A stretch of 64,000 bases of DNA from contig NZ_OY787464.1 in assembly GCF_963678845.1 (NCBI RefSeq), positions 310,001-374,000 of the forward strand, read 5' to 3'. Source of the stretch: an uncultured Bacteroides sp. (GTDB lineage Bacteria > Bacteroidota > Bacteroidia > Bacteroidales > Bacteroidaceae). Below the pieces are notes generated by a model. It had not been told where the DNA came from. It was given only the letters and a program-made list of their open reading frames with translations, and made no database searches. Made by a program: the position numbers and the translations under genes. Shown one piece after another: positions 1 through 9,145 of this stretch (position 1 is the first letter of the stretch; the number at the start of each line of letters is the position of its first letter).

Positions 1-914
1 GTAATGTAGAAGATAGAGCAGTAGTTCAATCTACTGATGTACCAAGCATTTACGAAGTTCCGTTGATGATGCAGGAACAAGGACTTGATGAAACAATCCT
101 GTTAAAGATGGGTCTTCCTGTTGGTAATAAACCCGATCTTGATTCCTGGAAAGCATTCATAGAAAGAAGAGCAAAAGCAACTCAAGAAGTCAAAATTGCT
201 CTTGTTGGTAAATATGTAGAGCTTCAGGATGCATACAAATCTATTCTGGAATCTCTTTCTCAGGCAGCTACATATAACGACCGCAAACTGAAGGTTGAAT
301 ATGTTCAGAGTGAGAAACTAACTGAGGCTAATGTAGTAGAGAAGCTATCAAAAGTAGATGGCGTTGTTATATGTCCGGGATTTGGCCCAAGAGGTATAGA
401 AGGAAAGTTTGTAGCAGCTAAATACTGTCGTGAAAACGATATTCCAACATTTGGTATCTGTCTTGGTATGCAATCTATTGCTATCGAGTTTGCAAGAAAT
501 GTACTGGGATATGCAGAAGCCAACTCAGTTGAGATGGACGAAAGCACTAAGTATCCGGTAATTGATATCATGGAAGAACAGAAAGCAATTACCAACATGG
601 GTGGAACAATGCGTCTGGGTGCATATGAATGTGTGATAGACAAGAAATCTAAAACATACGAAGCTTATAAGAAAGAACATATACAGGAACGTCACCGTCA
701 CCGTTATGAATTCAACAACTTCTACAAAGCCGAATATGAGAAAGCAGGAATGAAGTGTGTGGGTATTAATCCGGAATCCAACTTAGTGGAAATTGTTGAG
801 ATACCTACTCTTCGTTGGTATATCGGTACACAGTTCCATCCTGAGTATAGTAGTACGGTGCTTAATCCACATCCTCTTTTTGTTTCTTTTATCAAGGCTG
901 CAATTAATAAATAA
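1..914 (+). CDS. pyrG: CTP synthase, C-terminal part (5' end outside window)
   Basis: Makes CTP from UTP, ATP and glutamine in the cytoplasm. The open frame enters from the left edge (first full codon at base 3), so the N-terminal synthetase domain is mostly missing. What remains is the link region with the PSIYEVPLMMQEQGLD signature of the family and the whole glutamine amidotransferase domain. That domain shows the nucleophile motif GICLGMQ (Cys codon near base 459) and the QFHPEYSS motif that supplies the His and Glu of the triad. An ATG at base 63 lies inside the synthetase domain and is not the true start. yidC follows 32 bp downstream on the same strand, a common Bacteroides pairing. 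Confidence 0.97.
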   Translation, partial: NVEDRAVVQSTDVPSIYEVPLMMQEQGLDETILLKMGLPVGNKPDLDSWKAFIERRAKATQEVKIALVGKYVELQDAYKSILESLSQAATYNDRKLKVEYVQSEKLTEANVVEKLSKVDGVVICPGFGPRGIEGKFVAAKYCRENDIPTFGICLGMQSIAIEFARNVLGYAEANSVEMDESTKYPVIDIMEEQKAITNMGGTMRLGAYECVIDKKSKTYEAYKKEHIQERHRHRYEFNNFYKAEYEKAGMKCVGINPESNLVEIVEIPTLRWYIGTQFHPEYSSTVLNPHPLFVSFIKAAINK

Positions 915-946
915 GACTAAAAAATAATAATGTATAACTTGTAATT

Positions 947-2815
947 ATGGACAAAAACACCCTAGTAGGATTTGGACTGATTGCTGCTGTGCTGATAGGG
1001 TTCACCTTTTTAACTCAGCCTAGCCAACAACAACAAATTGCTCAGAAACGCTATCAGGATTCCATTCAAGCTTTGGCTCAAAAAGATGCAGCCAGCAGAG
1101 CTGAAGCTGATTCAGCTTTGACTAACACGGCGATAGCCCAAGCACAAATGGCTGATTCTACAGCGACCTTCTACAATGCAACAAAAGGAAATGAAAGTTT
1201 TACTACTGTTGAAAATGATTTAGTAAAGCTTACCTTGTCAAACAAAGGAGGGCAAGTTCGTTCGGCTGTGTTGAAGAAATACAACGGACAGGATAAAAAA
1301 CCTTTGGTGCTATTTGACAATGCCGATGCCAGCATGAATTTTTTCTTCTATAACAATAAAGAAAAAATAGAGAGTAAGAATTATTATTTTCAGGCTGTAA
1401 ACAAGACAGACTCTTCTGTGACTATGCGTTTGGCTGTTAGCGACAGTAGCTATATTGATTTCGCTTACACCATGCATAAAGGAAACTATATGGTCGATTT
1501 AAGTGTTAAAGCTACTGGCATGGCCGATAAGCTTTCTCCTTCAATCAATTACATGGACATTGAATGGAATCAGAAATCTCGTCAGCTGGAACGTGGATTT
1601 AAATACGAGAATCGTTATGCTTATATCATGTATAAGTATGATGGTGCTGATACAGAAAAAATGTCAGAAGGTAAAAGCAGCGATGCTTCTATAACAGGAC
1701 GTTTGAAATGGATTGGTTATAAGAATCAGTATTTCTCTACCGTCTTTGTTGCAGATCAGAATTTCGACAAGTGTGCATTGAAGTCTAAAGTGGAAAATGA
1801 AGGCAGTGGCTATCTCAAAGACTACTCTTCTGCGATGAGCACATTCTTTGATTCTAAAGGAGCTAAGGCTACCAACATGCATTTCTACTTTGGTCCTAAC
1901 CATTATAAGACACTGAAAGCTTTTGATTCAACTCGTGAAGGAAAGGACAAACTGGAACTTGATCAATTGGTTCCACTGGGATGGTCTGTTTTACGTTGGA
2001 TTAATATAGTGTTCACTATTAATCTTTTCGACTGGCTTTCAAGTCTTGGACTAAGCATGGGTATGGTTCTTTTGTTTATGACAATCATTGTAAAAATAGT
2101 AATTTTCTATTTTACATATAAATCATACATGTCATCAGCTCGAATGAGAGTTCTGAAGCCACAGATTGATGTGATTGGTCAAAAGTATCCCAAGAAAGAA
2201 GATGCCATGAAAAAGCAGCAAGAAACAATGGCCCTTTACAGTAAATACGGTGTTAGCCCAATGAGCGGCTGTTTGCCAATGTTACTGCAAATGCCAATCG
2301 TTATCGCGCTCTTCATGTTTGTACCAAGTGCCATTGAATTGCGTCAGCAAAGCTTCCTTTGGGCGTCCGACCTTTCTACCTATGATGCATTCATTACCTG
2401 GAAAACCTCTCTTCCATTTATTGGAAACCACCTGAGTCTGTTCTGTCTGTTAATGTCTGCAGCCAATATCCTTAACACTAAGTATACAATGGCTCAGCAA
2501 GATACCGGTCAGCAGCAAATGCCGGGTATGAAAGCAATGATGTACGTAATGCCGGTAATGTTTATATTCATCCTGAATGACTATGCAGCCGGATTGAACT
2601 ACTACTACTTGATTTCTACATTGATTAGTATCTTCACAATGATTGCTCTTCGTAGATTTACAAACGAGGAAAAGTTACTTGCCAAACTTGAAGCTAACAA
2701 AAAGAGTCCTAAAAAGAAATCAGGATTGATGGGTAAGTTAGCTCAGATGCAAGAAGATCAAGAACGTATGGCTAAGGAACGTGATCGTTTGAGAGCTAAG
2801 CGTGGAGCTAAATAA
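947..2815 (+). CDS. yidC: Membrane protein insertase YidC
   Basis: Inserts proteins into the inner membrane, alone or with Sec. The 622-residue length fits the Gram-negative form: an N-terminal membrane anchor (about residues 5-22), a large periplasmic P1 beta-sandwich domain, and a C-terminal core of five membrane segments. The core carries the SGCLPMLLQMPI motif near residue 441, which is the family hallmark. The C-terminus is strongly basic (KKSPKKKSG and RAKRGAK), as expected for ribosome contact. It starts 32 bp after pyrG and ends before a strong terminator, so the two genes probably share a transcript. Confidence 0.97.
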   Translation: MDKNTLVGFGLIAAVLIGFTFLTQPSQQQQIAQKRYQDSIQALAQKDAASRAEADSALTNTAIAQAQMADSTATFYNATKGNESFTTVENDLVKLTLSNKGGQVRSAVLKKYNGQDKKPLVLFDNADASMNFFFYNNKEKIESKNYYFQAVNKTDSSVTMRLAVSDSSYIDFAYTMHKGNYMVDLSVKATGMADKLSPSINYMDIEWNQKSRQLERGFKYENRYAYIMYKYDGADTEKMSEGKSSDASITGRLKWIGYKNQYFSTVFVADQNFDKCALKSKVENEGSGYLKDYSSAMSTFFDSKGAKATNMHFYFGPNHYKTLKAFDSTREGKDKLELDQLVPLGWSVLRWINIVFTINLFDWLSSLGLSMGMVLLFMTIIVKIVIFYFTYKSYMSSARMRVLKPQIDVIGQKYPKKEDAMKKQQETMALYSKYGVSPMSGCLPMLLQMPIVIALFMFVPSAIELRQQSFLWASDLSTYDAFITWKTSLPFIGNHLSLFCLLMSAANILNTKYTMAQQDTGQQQMPGMKAMMYVMPVMFIFILNDYAAGLNYYYLISTLISIFTMIALRRFTNEEKLLAKLEANKKSPKKKSGLMGKLAQMQEDQERMAKERDRLRAKRGAK

Positions 2816-2839
2816 TTCATAATTGAATCATATATTCAG

Positions 2840-2875
2840 GAGGCGGAGATAGTTTTATCTTCGCCTCTTTTTTTT
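2840..2875 (+). terminator. Rho-independent terminator after yidC
   Basis: A 12-bp stem (GAGGCGGAGATA, 2840-2851, against 2856-2867, one G-T pair) with a 4-nt loop is followed directly by eight T residues. Confidence 0.93.
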
Positions 2876-2994
2876 AATAAGAATCTCTAACTTATCTCAT
2901 TATTTCCGTTTAATGCAGTCCAGTAGTTACTTATAGCATTAAATATAAAACAGAGCTCCTTTTGCTTTTTAATATACCTTTTTATTTTGCTTAT

Positions 2995-3056
2995 GAGCTG
3001 CACAGGTCGCAATGGCGAGTTGTACAGGTCGTTACCATCGAGTTGCGCAGCTCGTG
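2995..3056. repeat. Array A: three 22-23 bp dyad repeats
   Basis: Three copies of the core GAGYTGYRCAGSTCG occur in a row. The central G of each GYRCA lies at 3000, 3022 and 3045, so the period is 22-23 bp. The third copy is a perfect palindrome, CGAGCTGCGCAGCTCG-like except for one base, and the others are imperfect. The array sits between the yidC terminator and the S9 peptidase, about 80 bp upstream of that start. The rest of the 2816-3136 gap shows nothing beyond AT-rich DNA and a weak promoter-like TACTTTCG near 3100. Confidence 0.8.
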
Positions 3057-3136
3057 AAAAAGATTACCTGAAAGAATAGTAAATTAACACGGAATGATTA
3101 CTTTCGCATAACGAATAAATAATTCATTTTAATTAT

Positions 3137-5224
3137 ATGAAAAAATCAAAATTAGTAATGATGTCAGCAGCACTTATGCTTGCCGGAGCAGTTACGGCTG
3201 AAGCAGCGGGCGACAATAAGGAACCGCTGATAGGTAAATCCGACATTGTGGTCAAGGGTGGACGAATGACTCCGGAAGCTCTCTGGGCGATGGGACGTAT
3301 CGGCGGATTCAATGTATCGCCCGACGGCAAAAAGATTGTCTACACTGTAGCGTATTACAGCGTACCTCAGAACAAGAGTAACAGAGAAGTCTTTGTAATG
3401 AACGCAGACGGAACCGCTAACCAGCAGATTACTCACACACCATTTGGCGAGAATGAGGCTATCTGGATTAAGGGTGGCAGCAAAATTGCTTTCCTTTCTT
3501 CAGAAGGCGGTAGCAACCAGCTGTGGGAGATGAATGCCGATGGTAGTGATCGCAAACAGCTTTCTAAATTCGACAAGGATATTGAGGGATTTTCTTTCTC
3601 GCCAGATGGTAAGAAAGTTATGTTTATCTCGCAGGTAAAGTATGGCAAATATACTGTAGATAAGTATCCCGACCTTCCCAAAGCCAGCGGATTAGTTGTT
3701 GAGGACCTGATGTACAAGCACTGGGATGAATGGGTAACTACAGTGCCCCACCCTTTTGTGGCCGACTTTGATGGTTCTGTTCTTTCAAACATCTCAGATA
3801 TTATGCAAGGTGAACCTTACGAATCACCAATGAAGCCATTCGGAGGCATTGAACAACTGGCATGGGATGCGAAGGGCGAGAATATTGCCTACACTTCACG
3901 CAAAAAGACAGGCAAGGAATACGCCGTTTCTACCAATTCAGATATCTATGTTTATAATCTGGCTACAAAGCAGACTAAGAACATCACTGAAGGGATGATG
4001 GGGTATGATCAGAACCCGCAGTATTCTCCCGACGGAAAGTACATCGCATGGCAAAGTATGGAGCACGATGGTTATGAAAGTGACCAGAATCGCTTATTCG
4101 TTATGAACCTTGCTACCGGAGAGAAGAAGTTTGTAAGCAAAGCATTCGACTCTAGCGTGGAAGGTTTTATCTGGAATACAGACAGCAAGAGCCTGTTCTT
4201 TACCGGTGTATGGCATGCTACTTCTCAGATATACAAGGTAGATGTTGAAGGCAAAAAGCAACAAAAGCTAACAGATGGCGTTCACGATTACGGTGCATTG
4301 AAGCTGATGGGCAAACAATTGCTTGCTGCTCGCCATTCCATGAGCATGGGAGACGAGATCTACACTGTATCAATGAAGGGTGAAGCTAAACAGCTTACAT
4401 CCGAAAACAAACATATCTACGATCAGGTAGAGATGGGTAAGGTGGAAGAACGTTGGATTAAAACTACCGATGGCAAGGAGATGCTTACCTGGATTATCTA
4501 TCCTCCTAAGTTCGACCCGAGCAAGAAGTACCCTACCCTGCTTTACTGTGAAGGCGGTCCTCAATCGCCGGTAAGCCAATTCTGGTCATACCGCTGGAAC
4601 TTCCAGATGATGGCGTCAAACGGCTACATTATTGTAGCGCCCAACCGTCGCGGATTGCCAGGATTCGGTAAGGAATGGAACGAAGAAATCAGTGGCGACT
4701 ACGGTGGTCAGTGTATGAAGGATTACTTCTCGGCAATAGACGAGATGGCAAAGGAACCTTATGTAAATGCTGACAAGTTGGGCTGCGTAGGCGCCAGCTT
4801 CGGCGGATTTTCTGTGTACTGGCTTGCCGGACACCACAACAAGCGTTTCAAGGCATTCATCGCTCACGACGGAATCTTCAACATGGAGCAGCAATACTTG
4901 GAGACAGAAGAGATGTGGTTCGCCAACTGGGACATGGGCGGTGCTTACTGGGATAAAAACAATGCCACAGCACAACGCACATTTGCCAACTCTCCTCACA
5001 AGTTTGTAGACAAGTGGGATACTCCTATCCTCTGCATCCACGGAGAGAAAGACTACAGAATCCTTGCTTCTCAGGGTATGTCGGCATTCAATGCAGCCAA
5101 ACTTCGCGGCGTTCCTGCGCAGTTGCTTATCTATCCTGACGAAAACCACTGGGTGCTTCAGCCTCAGAACGGTATTCTATGGCAAAGAACATTTGCTGCA
5201 TGGCTTGATAAATGGTTGAAATAA
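3137..5224 (+). CDS. dpp5: S9 family peptidase, dipeptidyl-peptidase 5-like
   Basis: Probably an exported serine peptidase that removes dipeptides from peptide N-termini in the periplasm. A signal peptide covers about residues 1-23 (ends TAEAA). A beta-propeller follows, with repeated SPDGKK motifs, and then an alpha/beta hydrolase domain. The catalytic set is visible: GASFGG with Ser554, Asp639 in GEKDYR, and His671 in ENHW. Length (695) and the segment LMYKHWDEWV resemble Porphyromonas gingivalis DPP5. An acylaminoacyl peptidase is the main alternative. The gene stands alone between terminators. The start is the first ATG and is fixed by the signal peptide. Confidence 0.85.
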   Translation: MKKSKLVMMSAALMLAGAVTAEAAGDNKEPLIGKSDIVVKGGRMTPEALWAMGRIGGFNVSPDGKKIVYTVAYYSVPQNKSNREVFVMNADGTANQQITHTPFGENEAIWIKGGSKIAFLSSEGGSNQLWEMNADGSDRKQLSKFDKDIEGFSFSPDGKKVMFISQVKYGKYTVDKYPDLPKASGLVVEDLMYKHWDEWVTTVPHPFVADFDGSVLSNISDIMQGEPYESPMKPFGGIEQLAWDAKGENIAYTSRKKTGKEYAVSTNSDIYVYNLATKQTKNITEGMMGYDQNPQYSPDGKYIAWQSMEHDGYESDQNRLFVMNLATGEKKFVSKAFDSSVEGFIWNTDSKSLFFTGVWHATSQIYKVDVEGKKQQKLTDGVHDYGALKLMGKQLLAARHSMSMGDEIYTVSMKGEAKQLTSENKHIYDQVEMGKVEERWIKTTDGKEMLTWIIYPPKFDPSKKYPTLLYCEGGPQSPVSQFWSYRWNFQMMASNGYIIVAPNRRGLPGFGKEWNEEISGDYGGQCMKDYFSAIDEMAKEPYVNADKLGCVGASFGGFSVYWLAGHHNKRFKAFIAHDGIFNMEQQYLETEEMWFANWDMGGAYWDKNNATAQRTFANSPHKFVDKWDTPILCIHGEKDYRILASQGMSAFNAAKLRGVPAQLLIYPDENHWVLQPQNGILWQRTFAAWLDKWLK

Positions 5225-5240
5225 TACATTTCTCCGAATT

Positions 5241-5289
5241 ATAAAAGAAAAGGCTAAACTCACACAACGAGTTTAGCCTTTTCTTTTAT
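5241..5289 (+). terminator. Terminator after the S9 peptidase
   Basis: A perfect 21-bp stem (5241-5261 with 5269-5289, core AAGGCTAAACTC) encloses a 7-nt loop. The stem ends in A-rich and T-rich tracts, so it could act on both strands. Confidence 0.93.
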
Positions 5290-5491
5290 GACCGTTTCAG
5301 TAATTTGAATGCATATAATCATCCCATCAAAACAGAACCATCATTTAGCTTACTTTGTTATTCTTCAAATCACCGCGTTTAATAAAAAATAGTTAAACGT
5401 GAAAAGAAATATTAAGATCTTCACTCCAAAGAATTAATTTTATGCATACTTTCACATCACATTCAGTTAAACAAATAAACATATAAATCTC

Positions 5492-6289
5492 ATGAAACAT
5501 ATATCCCATTATTCCAGATTCATTTTGCTCTTATGCACATTGGGTCTATTAACTTCGCTTACTAATGTGAGTGGGAAAACTACTAAAAAAACATATTCAG
5601 TTAAACAAGATCTGATTAAAAACACCACCGGTAAAAAGTACATCTACTTAACCTTTGATGATGGTCCGCTAAACGGTAGTGAATACATCGACAGTGTTGT
5701 CTTGGCAGAAAAGATCAAAATAAGTGTCTTTCTGGTTGGCGAACACGTTATGAAAAGCAGGAAGATGGATAACTACTTCAAATACTACGAAGAGAATCCT
5801 TATATAGATGAGTATAACCATAGCTTTTCTCACGCAAATAACCACTACGATTTGTTTTACAGTAATCCAGATCAGGTGGTAGCTGATATTCAGAAAAACA
5901 ATCAGCTGCTTAAATTGCCCAATAAGATTGTTCGCCTTCCGGGAAGAAACATGTGGCGCATTGGCAACCGCAAGAAGGATGACGTAGTAAGCGGATCAAA
6001 AGCAGCTGATAAGCTGGCACAATTAGGATATAAGATTGTAGGCTGGGACCTTGAATGGGAACACAATGGTGCTACTGGCAGACCTATACAAACCGTTGAT
6101 GAAATGTATAATGAGATATGCCGGAGAGCAGAAGATAATTCAACCTTCACCCCAAACAATGTGGTATTGCTGCTCCATGACGAAATGTTTCAAAAGAAAT
6201 GGGAAGAAAGCGAACTAAAACAACTTATCGACAAATTACGTAAAAACAAAGATTTTGAATTTGAGCAGATGCGTTTCTATCCCCGATAA
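5492..6289 (+). CDS. Exported polysaccharide deacetylase (NodB/CE4-like)
   Basis: Likely removes acetyl or other N/O-acyl groups from a cell-envelope polysaccharide. A signal peptide spans about residues 1-28. The NodB fold is marked by TFDDGP (Asp56-Asp57) and a second metal motif, H110-SFS-H114. RLPGRNMW and VLLLHDEMF fit motifs 3 and 5. At 265 residues it is one compact domain with no carbohydrate-binding module. It is monocistronic. The upstream gap has a 7-bp inverted repeat (CGTTTAA, 5376-5382 and 5393-5399) that could be an operator. Substrate is unknown; peptidoglycan is the usual guess. Confidence 0.85.
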   Translation: MKHISHYSRFILLLCTLGLLTSLTNVSGKTTKKTYSVKQDLIKNTTGKKYIYLTFDDGPLNGSEYIDSVVLAEKIKISVFLVGEHVMKSRKMDNYFKYYEENPYIDEYNHSFSHANNHYDLFYSNPDQVVADIQKNNQLLKLPNKIVRLPGRNMWRIGNRKKDDVVSGSKAADKLAQLGYKIVGWDLEWEHNGATGRPIQTVDEMYNEICRRAEDNSTFTPNNVVLLLHDEMFQKKWEESELKQLIDKLRKNKDFEFEQMRFYPR

Positions 6290-6471
6290 GTTTAATTGTT
6301 AGAGCATATAAATGATAAACTTTTCAGTTAAAGGAAAAGTCCTTTGCTGAAGAGTTTCTTTTAACGTAAGATTCCTCTTTAATACAGATTATCATCTGGT
6401 TAAAGATAAAACCTTTACTCCTCTTACTTTGTTATTTAACAAGAGACTGACTTTTATTAAAAAAACCAATT

Positions 6472-7575
6472 ATGAAAGCAAACGTTAAAATCCTCACCCT
6501 GATATTTGTATTGACTACATCATGTGCTTCATTTTCAAGTAGTGCATTAGATCAGCAATCAAATGTTAGTTTTCAGGTTTTCTATGATCAATTGGGTCCT
6601 TACGGAGAATGGACCAATTATTCAAATTATGGATATGTATGGATTCCCTATGTCAGAGAAGACTTTACCCCCTATTCAACCAATGGCCATTGGGTTTTAA
6701 CACAATATGGCTGGTCGTGGATGTCAGATTATTCCTGGGGATGGGCACCCTTCCATTATGGTCGTTGGGGATTTAATGATGCATTGGGCTGGTTCTGGGT
6801 ACCCGGTTATGAATGGGGTCCTTCATGGGTAAACTGGATACAAGCCGATGGTTACTACGGTTGGTCGCCCATGGAACCAGGCATGAGCATATCCTTTACT
6901 TTTAATGGCGGATATGACAGTTATCACGATCATTGGTGCTTTGTGAGAGACCGAGATTTTGGAAGATCAAATATAGACCGTTATTACGTTAATCGTTCAG
7001 ATCACGAAAGGATTATCAGAAATGCCAGAACCATTAACCGTACCTATACTGACAACAAACGACATTCCATCTATGTATATGGGCCCGATCGGGAATCTGT
7101 TCAAAGAACATCGGGCAGAACCGTTAATCCATATAATGTTAGGGAAAGTGACAGACCGGTACAAGAGATCAGGAACAAAGATCTGCACATTTACAGACCC
7201 CAGATTAACAGAAACAGTAATACAAGAGAAACAGTTCCTTCTCGTGTAATCAACAAAGATAATATAAGGCGTACCCCTGCAAGAGATGTTCCAAACAGGA
7301 ATCAGAACGTAAACCCAGCCGAAAGACCTACCTCTCAGCCGGAGAAGAGAGACGTGCCAAGAGATATTAATGTGCCACCTGCTAGGCAACAAGACAAGAA
7401 TGAGTCTACTCGTCCTTCTAAATCAGATTCGCCCGACAGGAATAAGCCCGACAGACGACAGGATGTTACAACACCGCAAAAGAGGACCCAATCCGATCGA
7501 AACCGGACCAGAGCTTCAAAGCGGGATAATACCTCTGCAAAGCAATCAAGATCAACAGAGCAGAAAGAAAAATAA
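6472..7575 (+). CDS. WG/YG-rich putative lipoprotein with basic low-complexity tail (DUF6600-like)
   Basis: Function unknown. The N-terminus is a lipoprotein-type signal with the lipobox TTSC (Cys about residue 18). Residues 35-150 are very rich in Trp, Tyr and Gly with repeated WxPY, GWSW and GRWGF patterns, like the DUF6600 family of surface proteins. From about residue 165 to the end the protein is Arg-, Asn-, Asp- and Pro-rich, with no predicted fold. That gives a folded surface head and a long disordered cationic tail. It is a single gene. A variant promoter element TTACTTTG lies near 6427. Confidence 0.75.
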   Translation: MKANVKILTLIFVLTTSCASFSSSALDQQSNVSFQVFYDQLGPYGEWTNYSNYGYVWIPYVREDFTPYSTNGHWVLTQYGWSWMSDYSWGWAPFHYGRWGFNDALGWFWVPGYEWGPSWVNWIQADGYYGWSPMEPGMSISFTFNGGYDSYHDHWCFVRDRDFGRSNIDRYYVNRSDHERIIRNARTINRTYTDNKRHSIYVYGPDRESVQRTSGRTVNPYNVRESDRPVQEIRNKDLHIYRPQINRNSNTRETVPSRVINKDNIRRTPARDVPNRNQNVNPAERPTSQPEKRDVPRDINVPPARQQDKNESTRPSKSDSPDRNKPDRRQDVTTPQKRTQSDRNRTRASKRDNTSAKQSRSTEQKEK

Positions 7576-7710
7576 AAGCCGGAAAGAGATTCAGATTCAA
7601 GTCAGAAATAAAGACTAGATCAACATATTTAGTAAACGGAAGCAACACATTAATAGCATTATAGTGTTGCTTTTGTTCGTTAAACCATATTGTTTGCAAA
7701 GGTTAATATC

Positions 7711-7726
7711 ATGAACAAATGTTCAT
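7711..7726. promoter_or_regulatory. Palindromic operator candidate before the DUF134 operon
   Basis: ATGAACA-AA-TGTTCAT is a 7-bp perfect inverted repeat. Its centre is about 38 bp upstream of the start point predicted from the -7 box at 7744, so it overlaps the -33 region. A dimeric regulator bound there would control the operon; which one is not known. Confidence 0.65.
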
Positions 7727-7743
7727 AATTAAAATAGATTTAA

Positions 7744-7751
7744 TACCTTTG
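7744..7751 (+). promoter_or_regulatory. Bacteroides -7 box (TACCTTTG) of the DUF134 operon
   Basis: Exact match to TAnnTTTG. It lies 19 bp before the ATG at 7770. It rules out an upstream in-frame ATG at 7719, which would sit inside the operator and ahead of the transcription start. Confidence 0.8.
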
Positions 7752-7769
7752 TCCAAACATAAAAAAAGA

Positions 7770-8165
7770 ATGGCACGCACAAAAAAGAACAGACTCATAC
7801 AAATGGCTCCCCATTTTAATGGATTCAAGCCTCAGGGATTGCACCATAAATCAAATTCAGAGGTTGTTATCAACTTTGAAGAATATGAAGCATTGAAACT
7901 CTGCGACTATGAACTCTTTACACAAGCCGAAGCTGCAGCCTTAATGAATATCTCCCGACCCACATTTACCCGCATTTATGAAAGCGTCAGGCGTAAAATA
8001 GCCAAGGCTTTCATAGAAGGCAGCCCGATTGTGTTTGAAGGTGGCAACGTAAATGTAATTCAATGGTATAAGTGCAGTGAATGCGATATAGCATTTACAC
8101 TCACTGACGATACAAATCCACATTGCCCATTGTGCCAGAGTAAAACTATAACCCTTAACAGCTAA
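7770..8165 (+). CDS. DUF134 family putative DNA-binding protein
   Basis: A small (131 aa) predicted transcription regulator. Family features seen are an N-terminal basic segment (MARTKKNR), a helix-turn-helix stretch (TQAEAAALMNISRPTFTRIY) similar to sigma-70 region 4, and a C-terminal zinc-ribbon-like pair, CSEC and CPLC. DUF134 genes commonly stand beside NifX/NifB-type genes, as here. The start at 7770 is chosen because it lies just downstream of a -7 box; the longer frame is excluded. It is the first gene of a three-gene operon and is a candidate to bind the palindrome at 7711-7726. Confidence 0.85.
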   Translation: MARTKKNRLIQMAPHFNGFKPQGLHHKSNSEVVINFEEYEALKLCDYELFTQAEAAALMNISRPTFTRIYESVRRKIAKAFIEGSPIVFEGGNVNVIQWYKCSECDIAFTLTDDTNPHCPLCQSKTITLNS

Positions 8166-8169
8166 TTCA

Positions 8170-8481
8170 ATGATTATTTCAATATCCACAAACAAAAATA
8201 ATGTAAGAGCTACCGTTTCACCTCATTTTGCCAAGTGTGAATGGTTCTGCTTACTCAATACAGATACCAAAGAATATTCATTTATTGAAAACCCATTGTT
8301 CAACCAGCAAGATCATATAGGGCCCCATGTTGTGGAACTATTAATAGAGAAAGGCATCAGCGCCGTTATTGCCGGCAGGTTTGGATCGAAAGTGATAGAT
8401 ATCCTCATTAAACAAAACATTCAGATGATTATTCCCGACTCTCCAAAGACAATAGCAAAACTTATAAACCAATTAAAATAA
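8170..8481 (+). CDS. NifX/NifB-like dinitrogenase iron-molybdenum cofactor family protein
   Basis: A 103-residue single domain of the NifX/NifY/NifB-C fold that binds iron-sulfur or metal clusters in known members. The typical pattern is present: an N-terminal strand with a start like ISISTNKNNVRATVSPHFAKC, an FxLxNxxT strand, GPHVVELL, and ISAVIAGRFGSK. It starts 4 bp after DUF134 and ends 6 bp before its paralogue, so the three are surely co-transcribed. No nif genes are visible in the window, so nitrogen fixation is not implied. A role in metal-cluster handling is inferred. Confidence 0.85.
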   Translation: MIISISTNKNNVRATVSPHFAKCEWFCLLNTDTKEYSFIENPLFNQQDHIGPHVVELLIEKGISAVIAGRFGSKVIDILIKQNIQMIIPDSPKTIAKLINQLK

Positions 8482-8487
8482 AACAAG

Positions 8488-8865
8488 ATGAAAATTGCCG
8501 TTCCAACAAGAGCCTATGCAGTTGATGACCACTTTGGCCATTGCGAAGCTTACACAATCTTTACGATAGATGAGAATAAAAACATTAAAAGCATAGAATC
8601 ACTACCGTCTCCTCAAGGCTGTGGTTGTAAAAGTAACATCGCCTCAGTTCTGCAACAAAAAGGAGTCACCATTTTGCTTGCCGGAAACATGGGCAATGGT
8701 GCTTTAAATGTATTGACTAATCACAACATTAAAGTCTACAGGGGCTGCACCGGTGATGTAACCACACTTGTAAATAAGTACTTAAGCGAAGGAATTAATG
8801 ATTCCGGCGAAAGCTGTCATCACCATGACGATGAAGGAACCGATCATCAATGTAATCATCATTGA
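8488..8865 (+). CDS. NifX/NifB-like protein with His/Cys-rich metal-binding tail
   Basis: Paralogue of the preceding gene (VDDHFGHCEAYTIFTI, VTILLAGNMGNGALNVL). It adds a CGCKSN motif near residue 46 and a C-terminal tail of Cys and clustered His (CHHHDDEG and CNHH). Such tails bind transition metals, so the protein may store or deliver a metal or cluster. The last gene of the operon, it is followed within 60 bp by a hairpin. The combination with DUF134 suggests a metal- or redox-responsive unit; the ligand is unknown. Confidence 0.85.
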   Translation: MKIAVPTRAYAVDDHFGHCEAYTIFTIDENKNIKSIESLPSPQGCGCKSNIASVLQQKGVTILLAGNMGNGALNVLTNHNIKVYRGCTGDVTTLVNKYLSEGINDSGESCHHHDDEGTDHQCNHH

Positions 8866-8873
8866 TACTATAC

Positions 8874-8962
8874 ATCAAAAGATATGAAACGGATAATGAA
8901 ACCTTCCGGCAAAGGGAAGGTTTCATCGTTTTATAGTGCTGTCAAAGCCTGAGTGGAGCCAT
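8874..8962. repeat. Dispersed repeat R1, copy 1 (divergent)
   Basis: Shares with copies at 9791 and 14679 the parts ACATCA, an AAACCTTCC-N7-GGAAGGTTT hairpin, TTTTAnAGTGCTGT and CAAAGCnTGA, in the same order with small indels. Its hairpin doubles as the operon terminator. Confidence 0.6.
8897..8932 (+). terminator. Terminator of the DUF134-NifX operon
   Basis: Perfect 11-bp stem TGAAACCTTCC (8897-8907) with 8915-8925, 7-nt loop, then TCGTTTT. The same hairpin is the centre of repeat R1. Confidence 0.8.
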
Positions 8963-9145
8963 GAAGCAGATGAACTGTCCCTTTCTTAGCTCTCTTTTTA
9001 TCAACCATCCATTTACTCCTTGAATACGCTATTATATATATTTAGCTTAACAAAGATGTTACTTTCCCGGAATAATCCACTTCAAAAGGTTGATTATTAT
9101 TCTTTTTGCCAAATGATAATGAATGGATAAAGCTTAGATTAAAAA

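Noticed and set aside
4616..5149. 177-codon reverse frame inside the S9 peptidase
   Set aside because: It lies wholly within a gene with clear catalytic motifs and shows no recognisable domain of its own.
8170..8865. Nitrogen fixation locus
   Set aside because: NifX-like domains alone occur in many non-fixing anaerobes; no nifHDK or nifB radical-SAM gene is seen.
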